Assembly (NCBI RefSeq): GCF_000372725.1
Contig: NW_005200385.1
Span: forward strand, 1,331-43,517
Origin: Emiliania huxleyi CCMP1516
Lineage: Eukaryota; Haptophyta; Isochrysidales; Noelaerhabdaceae
DNA length: 42,187 nt
Reading direction: 5' to 3'
The stretch's first letter is position 1. Each line of letters opens with the position of its first letter. This document shows, one piece after another, positions 36,471 through 42,187 of the stretch. Below the pieces are notes generated by a model. It saw only the letters and a program-made list of their open reading frames with translations, had not been told where the DNA came from and ran no database searches. Position numbers and translations under genes: made by a program.

Positions 36471-37031
36471 ATGACGATCGATCGCAGTCGCAGGGCTGCG
36501 GTCCCAATGACGATCCGGACACATCATTCAAAGTCAAACGAGCATCTCGTGCGTCCGGCGACCGCGTCGGCTCGCTCCCGCTCGTCACTGAGCCGCCCCA
36601 ACAGGTCGCGGCCGAAGAGTGCTGATCCGCGAGCGACAATCAGGGAGGGCGTCCCATTTCACAAGAAGACACCGTTGCAGCGAGCCATCGACGGGGATGT
36701 GGGACCTCCTATGCTTGGCATTTCGGGAATGGCAATATCGACCCTCGAGCGGATTTATCGCGAGGAGTTTGAAGGTGTTCTCGCCAACGCATGTGACCAC
36801 CCCTATGTGTCGACTACTGCATGGAACCAGGGCTCGATCCCGCACAACTTGGTGACGGGCTCGGCACTTTCGCCGCACTTCTTTTCAAGCACTGGACCAG
36901 GCGGCCGGTCTTCCTGGGCCTCCGAATATACCGTCTCGTTCTACAAGCGCAGCCGGAGCGACCAACTCAGGGCAAATGATCCCCTAAAAGCGGTCGGCAT
37001 CCGATCTGAGCAAATGCGCTTTGTGGGCTGA
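36471..37031 (+). CDS. Unrecognised 186-residue basic protein
   Basis: Starts 40 nt after the last AATTCTTTT. The N-terminal ~65 residues are Arg/Ser-rich. The rest reads as an ordered protein: FHKKTPLQRAIDGDVGPPML, ISTLERIYREEFEGVLANAC, HPYVSTTAWNQGSIPHNL, SEYTVSFYKR and DPLKAVGIRSEQMRFVG at the end. The S-x-Y-x-x-x-F motif recalls short microtubule-inner-protein or flagellar-associated proteins, which is only an impression. Probably real. Confidence 0.45.
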   Translation: MTIDRSRRAAVPMTIRTHHSKSNEHLVRPATASARSRSSLSRPNRSRPKSADPRATIREGVPFHKKTPLQRAIDGDVGPPMLGISGMAISTLERIYREEFEGVLANACDHPYVSTTAWNQGSIPHNLVTGSALSPHFFSSTGPGGRSSWASEYTVSFYKRSRSDQLRANDPLKAVGIRSEQMRFVG

Positions 37032-37928
37032 GAGCAGCATCAGCTACTCAGGCCGCACGGCCGTCTCCCTACGCACCATGTGGAAGGGCGTGCGCCGGGC
37101 GCGGGCAGGGGCGGCGGCCGGGCGCGGCGCCGCGGGGCGGCAGCGATACTGTAAAGCTCGCAGAGCCAGAGGGAGAGATCGAGAGGCGAGGTCGCGCGGC
37201 GGGACCGACTGTCTCTCTCCTGCAACTTCCCTGTCTCACACATACGCCAACCAACGGCCGATCCCCGAGAGGTGTCACAGCGTATGTATATTATTAAACG
37301 AAAGCGCTTGAGCGAAAGAGCGCTCATCAACGGACAAAACGTCAACGACGCTCTCACCTCTCTTACGGGGTTAGAGGGGAGCGTGGGGTCTTAGCTCTTA
37401 CTCTTAGGGAAACGAGAGAAAGCAGAAGCGCTGACCTCAGGGTAGGGGCGCGTTTTTGAGTATCTCTCGCGTACGTGTCAGCGTGTAACCCTGCCAGGGC
37501 CTCAGGCCGCATCCCCACATGCACATCAATCCGCAGCGGCTCTCGCCGCGCAGTACAAAGCCCGCCCCGCGGGATCAGAGAGCCACAGCGATGAGCGCGC
37601 CGCTCTCTCGCCTTCCTCGGACACCACGGCGGCATCGCGGGGCGCCATGGCCCCTGCTCTCCCCTCGCGTCTCTGCGCCTCCGCAGTCTTCCACAGCTCT
37701 TTCTCCCCCCCCCCCCCCCCGCACTCTACTCATCCTTGGACGCCAGGTCGGGATCGCTGACCTACGTGGTGGAGACACCAACTTCAGGGCGGGCGTGCGG
37801 TACCGTGCAGAGTCTTCAGAGCACCGCGTGAATACGGCGGAAGAGTGTGCGTGCAGTGGCATGCGGCCGAACACAGCGGAGTCCGTGTCCTCTCGAGCGC
37901 TCGTCGGAATGCAAGACCACGCATTCCG
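37032..37928. other. Intergenic, no gene recognised
   Basis: Short frames only, plus a C homopolymer (about 37707-37720). An exon of the minus-strand gene at 38.3-40.8 kb could lie near 37560-37930 (after a CCTAG acceptor-like site at 37930), but I cannot confirm its frame. Confidence 0.4.
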
Positions 37929-38311
37929 CTTCTAGGCTCCGTGCTGCCAGATACGGGGAGATACGGGGGGAGATATGGGGAGATCTTCCGCTTCTAGGCT
38001 CCGTGCTGCCAGATACGGGGAGAGACGGGGGAGATCTGGGGAGATCTTCCGCTTCTAGGCTCCGTGCTGCCAGATACGGGGAGATACGGGGGGAGATATG
38101 GGGAGATCTTCCGCTTCTAGGCTCCGTGCTGCCAGATACGGGGAGATACGGGGGGAGATCTGGGGAGATCTTCCGCTTCTAGGCTCCGTGCTGCCAGATA
38201 CGGGGAGAGACGGGGGGAGATATGGGGAGATCTTCCGCTTCTAGGCTCCGTGCTGCCAGATACGGGGAGAGACGGGGGGAGATCTGGGGAGATCTTCCGC
38301 TTCTAGGCTCG
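37929..38311. repeat. 61-62-bp minisatellite, about six copies
   Basis: Unit has CTTCTAGGCTCCGTGCTGCC, AGATACGGGGAGATACGGGG and AGATATGGGGAGATCTTCCG. Copies start at about 37929, 37991, 38052, 38114, 38176 and 38238, with a partial one at 38300. Internal GAGATAYGG text is shared with the array at 38648-38970. Confidence 0.95.
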
Positions 38312-38316
38312 CGTAC

Positions 38317-40781
38317 GGTGCGCTCAAAGAGGTCCCGCGACGCTGCCGCCGCCTTCACCAGCACAGTGGGGAGAGAGGTGGCGGTGAGGGGCGGGCGTAG
38401 GGCGGCAGGCCGCGAGGGATCGAGGCGCGTGCCGCGGGCCGTGCGAGGGAGCAACTCGGAAGTGTCTCGGCAGTGTCTCGGCAGTGTCGCGGAAGTGTCT
38501 CGGCAGTGTCTCGGAAGTGTCTCGGCAGAGTCTTGGAAGTGTCGCGGCAGTGTCTCGGAAGTGTCTCGGAAGTGTCTCGCCGCCTTCATCAGCTCCTCGG
38601 ACGTCTTGATCTCCTTCTGGGGCAGTGGCGAGCCGTCCGACCTAGCGGCGGGGAGATATGGCGAGATATGGCGAGATATGGCGACATATGGCGAGATGTG
38701 GGGAGATATGGCGAGATATGCGAGACACGGCGAGACACGGCGAGACACGGCGAGATACGGCGAGATATGGGGAGATATGGCGAGATATGGCGAGATATGG
38801 GGAGATATGGCGACGTATGGCGAGATATGCGAGACACGGCGAGACACGGCGAGACACGGCGAGATATGGGGAGATATGGCGAGTATGGCGAGATATGGCG
38901 AGATATGGGGAGATATGGGGAGATATGGCGAGATATGGCGAGATGTGGGGAGATATGGCGAGATATGGCGAACCGTCCGACCTAGAGGCGGCGTGGGAGG
39001 GTCGGGCGTGGGTGGCAGTGCTGTCGATGGCGGGGGCGGCGGGGGCGGCGGCGGCGTGGGCAGCGGTGGCGATGGTGGCGGCGTGCGCGCGTGCGTGCGT
39101 GCGTGCGTGCGTGCGTGTGTGTGTGTGTGTGCGTGTGTGTGTGTGTGCGTGCGTGCGTGCGTGTGTGCGTGTGTGGGATCGTGTTGAGTGAGTGTGTGGG
39201 TGTGGGGGTGTGAGCTTGGCGTTGCCTGCCGGACTAGCCACCCGTCGGTCTCTGTCCGTCGATCTGTGTGTGTCCGTTCTTCGACTGCCCGTGCGTGCGG
39301 TCTGGGGCGTTGGGTTGTGTGGGTGTGTGAGCGCGCCCACCTGCGCAGCTGCTCGCCCCGCGGCCCGGACGAGTCTGAGACGGCGCCCGCCTACAGGAAG
39401 GTTCCAGGAACGGTCCAGGAAAGGTCTGGGAAAGGTCTGGGAAAGGTCTAGGAAGGGTCTGGGAAAGGTCTGGGAAGGGTCTGGGAAAGGTCTGGGAAAG
39501 GTCTGGGAAAGGTCTGGGAAGGGTCTGGGAAAGGTCTAGGAAGGGTCTGGGAAAGGTCTAGGAAGGGTCTGGGAAAGGTCTAGGAAGGGTCTGGGAAAGG
39601 TCTAGGAAGGGTCTGGGAAAGGTCTAGGAAGGGTCTGGGAAAGGTCTAGGAAGGGTCTGGGAAAGGTCTAGGAAGGGTCTAGGAAAGGTCTGGGAAGGGT
39701 CTGGGAAAGGTCTAGGAAGGGTCTAGGAAGGGTCTAGGAAAGGTCTGGGAAGGGTCTGGGAAGGGTCTGGGAAAGGTCTAGGAAAGGTCTAGGAAAGGTC
39801 TAGGAAAGGTCTGGGAAAGGTCTAGGAAGGGTCTGGGAAAGGTCTAGGAAAGGTCTAGGAAAGGTCTAGGAAAGGTCTAGGAAAGGTCTGGGAAAGGTCT
39901 GGGAAGGGTCTGGGAAAGGTCTAGGAAGGGTCTGGGAAAGGTCTAGGAAAGGTCTGGGAAAGGTCTAGGAAGGGTCTGGGAAAGGTCTAGGAAGGGTCTG
40001 GACCGAGGTGCGCCGAGACGAGCTGTGATGAGCCGAGAGGAGAGGAGAAAGGAAGGGAGGTGAGAGATGCGTCGAGGTGATTGGATGTGGTGGTGAGAGG
40101 TGGTGAGCTTGAGGTGAGGAGATTGGGCCAAGAGATTGGGCCAAGGTAGATGGTGTGGGCTGGGCAGAGAATGCCGCTCGCCTCGCCGCTGCCCGAGGCG
40201 GAGGCCTTGGCCTTCAGATCCGCCTTGTCGGGCGCCTTGTAGCCGGAGGCGAGCTGCAAGCGGAGCACAGGAGGAGTGGGCGCCGGTGTGTGTGTGCGGT
40301 GGTAGCGTGCGGTGGTAGCGGGAGGCGCGCGCTCGCCTTTGCTGATTCGCGAGTGAGTGTCGATCCGCCGCGGAGCTGCCGGTAGCGCGAGTACAGCAGC
40401 CACAGGACAAAGACCATCGCCGCCAGCGCCGCGATCTTCTGCGTGGTGTCCCTCCAGAACAGCTCCCACAGGTGTTCGCGCTCGAGCGTCTCCTGAGGAC
40501 GCCGCAGCAGAGAGGCGGTCAGTCTCGGCAGCGACAGCAGGAAGGTAGCGCGGACGCGACCGCACCCACTCCGCTGCTCCACTCTGGTGCGCGGCGAGCT
40601 CGGCCTCGTACGCTCGCGCCTCTCTCTCCGCAGCTGCGGCATCACCGTCAGCGACGCGTTCAGGTGTCGGCGGCACAGGGTCATCGATCGGTGGTGCACC
40701 ACACCCTCCAGGGGGCTCCTCATACTGGGCGAAGGCCTTGAATGCCAGGCCTAGGTGGCGTGCAGCCGCCTTCCAGCCCAT
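38317..40781 (-). CDS. Unrecognised membrane protein gene with micro-exons and minisatellite introns
   Basis: Conceptual exons (minus order): 40781-40566, 40492-40337, 40253-40182, 39390-39341, 38641-38584, 38352-38317; more may follow. They join in frame to about 196 residues: MGWKAAARHLGLAFKAFAQY ..., an acidic/Ala region (EREARAYEAELAAHQSGAAE), then ETLEREHLWELFWRDTTQK, one membrane helix IAALAAMVFVLWLLYSRY, RESAKLASGYKAPDKADLKA, a Gly/Ser stretch, LRRSDGSPLPQKEIKTSEEL and MKAAAASRDLFERT. Exon lengths (216, 156, 72, 50+58, 36) keep phase at each join. Looks like a single-pass membrane protein; function unknown. Intron sizes are 73, 83, 791, 699 and 231 nt, the last three largely tandem repeats. 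Exon calls rest on splice-site and frame logic only. Confidence 0.45.
38353..38583 (-). other. Predicted 231-nt GC-AG intron containing 12-bp array
   Basis: Minus sense: ATGAAG|GCGGCGAGAC ... GTGAAG|GCGGCGGCAG. The string TGAAGGCGGCG occurs at both junctions (38578-38588 and 38347-38357). Confidence 0.55.
38456..38580. repeat. 12-bp minisatellite (AGTGTCTCGGCA/GA)
   Basis: About ten copies of AGTGTCTCGGMA with TCGCGG variants, inside the predicted intron 38353-38583. Confidence 0.95.
38626..38993. repeat. Direct repeat flanking the GAGATATGG array
   Basis: Plus-strand GGCGAGCCGTCCGACCTAGC (38627-38646) and GGCGAACCGTCCGACCTAGA (38968-38987) border the array on each side. In minus sense both read CTAGGTCGGACGG(T/C)TCGCC, that is, an acceptor plus the start of the following exon, present twice. 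Confidence 0.85.
38648..38970. repeat. 10-11-bp minisatellite GAGATATGGC with higher-order structure
   Basis: Around thirty GAGATATGG(C/G) units; a block of GCGAGACACG triplets recurs with a period of about 109 bp (near 38710 and 38820), showing higher-order duplication. Confidence 0.95.
39089..39176. repeat. GT/GCGT microsatellite
   Basis: CGTG and GTGT units over about 90 nt, inside the predicted 699-nt intron. Confidence 0.9.
39391..40181 (-). other. Predicted 791-nt GC-AG intron, mostly one minisatellite
   Basis: Minus sense: GGCGAG|GCGAGCGGC ... CCTTCCTGTAG|GCGGGCGCC. The acceptor end (TTCCTGGAACCTTCCTGTAG) is the same as that of the intron at 33201-33275. Removal joins ASGSGE to AGAVSDSS. 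Confidence 0.5.
39395..40002. repeat. 11-bp minisatellite GGAAAGGTCT(A/G), about 55 copies
   Basis: Alternating AAAGGTCTGGG, AAGGGTCTGGG and AAAGGTCTAGG units; the left edge has GGAAGGTTCCAGGAA units identical to the inverted body of the intron at 33201-33275. Confidence 0.95.
40254..40336 (-). other. Predicted 83-nt GC-AG intron
   Basis: Minus sense: GCAAAG|GCGAGC ... CTTGCAG|CTCGCC. Removal joins RESAK to LASGYKAPDK. Confidence 0.5.
40493..40565 (-). other. Predicted 73-nt GT-AG intron
   Basis: Minus sense: GAGTGG|GTGCGG ... CCTCAG|GAGACG. Removal joins SGAAEW to ETLEREHLW. Confidence 0.55.
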
Positions 40782-41383
40782 CGGCGTTGGTCCGGGTCGC
40801 GCGCTCCGAGGATATCCAGGGTGCACCTTCGACCTTGGGGATCGCAAATGTTTTTCTTCCTTTCGAGATTCTTTTCTTCTTTTTAGTCTTCTTTTTAGTC
40901 CTAAAAATGGAGCTCGGCTAGGGTTGCGCAGCGACAGGAGCGAGTTCGCGCTGCGCTAGGCTCAGACGGCCAGTTCGCGCTGCGCTAGGCTCAGTACGGC
41001 GAGTTCGCGCTGTGCGGCCTGGCTGCACCGCTCTAGCAAGAGACTCTGGGCTCTCCTCTTGCGAAGATTTTATCTCTCGGCTGCGTTGGCTCGCCAAAAG
41101 TCTTGTTGTTCTCGATGGCTGCTCGATCGTCCGCATGTGTCGAATCCCGCTTCATCTATAAAGATACCGGTGCTCCTAAATCTTGCTGTCCGCGGGGTCC
41201 ACAGAGCGCGCGCGACGGCCCGGGGCGAGCGGCGTACGGGTCCGTACGCCACAACACGCCCCCCGCGCCCGGCCGCGCGGCCGGCCGCGCCCCCCGCCGC
41301 CGGGCCCGGGCTGATTTTTCGGCGGAAACAGGTGAGCCGAAAAAGAATAACGGGTCGGCTGGGGGCAGGGTCTGCCTTCCGTC
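40782..41383. other. Intergenic with short direct repeats and GC palindromes
   Basis: A ~30-bp unit AGTTCGCGCTGCGCTAGGCT is repeated at about 40943, 40972 and, partly, 41002. GGCGTACGG-GT-CCGTACGCC (41231-41250) is a hairpin with 9-bp arms, and GCCCGGCCGCGCGGCCGGCC follows near 41270. No gene recognised. Confidence 0.5.
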
Positions 41384-42187
41384 CTACGCCTCTCGCCACT
41401 CTCGGATCTGCCGGCGCAGCATGTGGTGCGGGAAGAGGCCAGTGTTCTCGAGCTCCGCACCCGTCATCGGGCTCGTCGACTTGGTCGCGAGCCAGCGCTC
41501 GATCGCCGTCCGCTCGTAAGCATGCCCGTCCGCTGCCATCACCGGGTCGCCCATGACCTCGGTCGTGATCGGGCAGATGAAGTCGGCCGGCGGCTCCTCC
41601 TCCTCCATCAAAGGCGGCCTCTCTGCAGCCAAAGAGGACGACACCTGCTCCTCCGCCGCCCGCCTCTCCTCCTCCAGCCTCGCGCTCTCCTCGAGCGCCG
41701 CCGCCAACTCCGCCTCCTCCGCCGCCAGTGCTACCTGCTCCTCGGGCTCCCGCGACGGCCCAGCGCCGACCCCGCCGCCCTTCCCCTTCTTCTTCTTCTT
41801 CTTCCCCTTCTTGCTCTCCTTGGCGCGCTCCCCCACCTCCTTCTCCGCCTCCTCCTCCGCCAGCAGCGCCTCGGCATGCCGCGCCGCCTCCGCCTCTGCC
41901 ACCGCTCTCTCCGCCTCCCTTGCCGCTGCCTCCGCCGCCGCCGCCGCCACCGCATGCTCCTCGAGGGCGCGCACGCACCCGGCGTGGCCCCTCTCCTTGG
42001 CAAACTGCAGCGCGGACTTGCCCTCCTCACAGCGCAGCGCCGCGTCTGCGCCCGCCCGAAGCAGGCGGAGCACGGTGGCAGGGTGGCCTTGGCTGGCGGC
42101 TGCCATCAGTGCGGCGTCGCCGTTGCTGTTCTGCTTGTTCGTCTCCGCGCCGCGCTGGATCAGCAAGTCGACCGACCGCTCGTGGCC
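41384..42187 (-). CDS. Ankyrin-repeat U-box E3 ubiquitin ligase, 5' end beyond window
   Basis: The frame is open to the window edge (GHERSVDLLIQRGAETN at the very end), so the N-terminus is missing. Ankyrin repeats: VDLLIQRGAETNKQNSNGDA, LMAAASQGHPATVLRLLRAG and ALQFAKERGHAGCVRALEEH. Then a long Ala/Glu coiled-coil-like segment with a Lys run (KKGKKKKKKGKG) and EEAELAAALEESARLEEE. The C-terminal ~65 residues are a U-box: DFICPITTEVMGDPVMAADG, HAYERTAIERWL, SPMTG, ending HHMLRRQIREWREA. U-boxes recruit E2 enzymes and ubiquitinate partners chosen by the ankyrin repeats. The stop at 41384-41386 directly follows the usual U-box end, so the C-terminus is complete. Confidence 0.88.
   Translation of the reverse strand, partial: GHERSVDLLIQRGAETNKQNSNGDAALMAAASQGHPATVLRLLRAGADAALRCEEGKSALQFAKERGHAGCVRALEEHAVAAAAAEAAAREAERAVAEAEAARHAEALLAEEEAEKEVGERAKESKKGKKKKKKGKGGGVGAGPSREPEEQVALAAEEAELAAALEESARLEEERRAAEEQVSSSLAAERPPLMEEEEPPADFICPITTEVMGDPVMAADGHAYERTAIERWLATKSTSPMTGAELENTGLFPHHMLRRQIREWREA

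Larger units (their letters stand above)
38642..39340 (-). other. Predicted 699-nt GT-AG intron
   Basis: Minus sense: CTGCGCAG|GTGGGC ... CCGCTAG|GTCGGACGG. It contains a GT/GC microsatellite (39089-39176), one extra copy of the acceptor/exon start and the GAGATATGG array. Removal joins EQLRR to SDGSPLPQK. Confidence 0.5.

Noticed and set aside
37929..40002. CRISPR-like appearance of regular repeats
   Set aside because: Units are tandem with no unique spacers, and the genome is eukaryotic; these are minisatellites.

Overview
The window looks like nuclear DNA from a GC-rich unicellular alga with a secondary plastid, most likely a haptophyte of the Emiliania/Gephyrocapsa/Chrysochromulina kind. 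The species is inferred, not shown. Supporting signs are spliceosomal introns including many GC-AG introns, TTAGGG-type telomere-like repeats, a plastid pre-protein with an ASAFAP cleavage motif, Pro-rich pherophorin-like extracellular linkers, dense minisatellites and a 1000-N scaffold gap. No bacterial operon structure is visible.

Layout. 0-2.5 kb: a PHD-like/Myb/zinc-knuckle protein and a membrane-protein gene, both minus strand. 3.3-4.3 kb: a decayed ~1 kb element with terminal inverted repeats, a broken helicase-like gene and a perfect stem-loop. 4.7-6.5 kb: a secreted protein with three tandem allene-oxide-cyclase/dirigent-like barrels. 6.5-9.1 kb: repeats, no convincing gene. 9.3-10.4 kb: a three-exon HAD-like hydrolase with an altered nucleophile and a frameshift. 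10.6-11.0 kb: a minisatellite between two telomere-like tracts. 12.2-17.6 kb: a very large minus-strand protein joining RCC1-type repeats, Pro-rich linkers, a membrane span and an arginine-type ADP-ribosyltransferase domain; it contains the gap. 18.4-23.6 kb: an LRR/P-loop/SAM-like/COR (ROCO-like) locus, apparently split by an AT-rich foldback island. 24.3-27.3 kb: an Sfi1-like centrin-binding repeat protein. 28.1-29.7 kb: an FN3-RING-LRR_5 protein. 29.9-33.9 kb: a plastid DoxX-like protein, a multi-pass membrane protein and a PILS/auxin-efflux-carrier-like transporter. 34.2-37.0 kb: three unrecognised plus-strand reading frames, two of them just after copies of a dispersed repeat. 38.3-40.8 kb: an unrecognised minus-strand gene with tiny exons and introns filled by minisatellites. 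41.4-42.2 kb: an ankyrin/U-box E3 ligase running off the window.

The most unusual theme is intron structure. In several independent genes the first bases of an intron repeat the first bases of the following exon (12/12, 12/14, 11/14 and 11/11 matching positions). That is the footprint expected if introns arose by insertion with target-site duplication, as in introner elements. One such 75-nt intron (33201-33275) has a body of the same repeat family, in opposite orientation, as the 600-bp minisatellite in an intron at 39.4-40.0 kb. Several other introns contain unrelated tandem arrays. I read this as possible ongoing intron gain and intron expansion by tandem repeats. Gene models are inferred from conceptual splicing and need transcript data.
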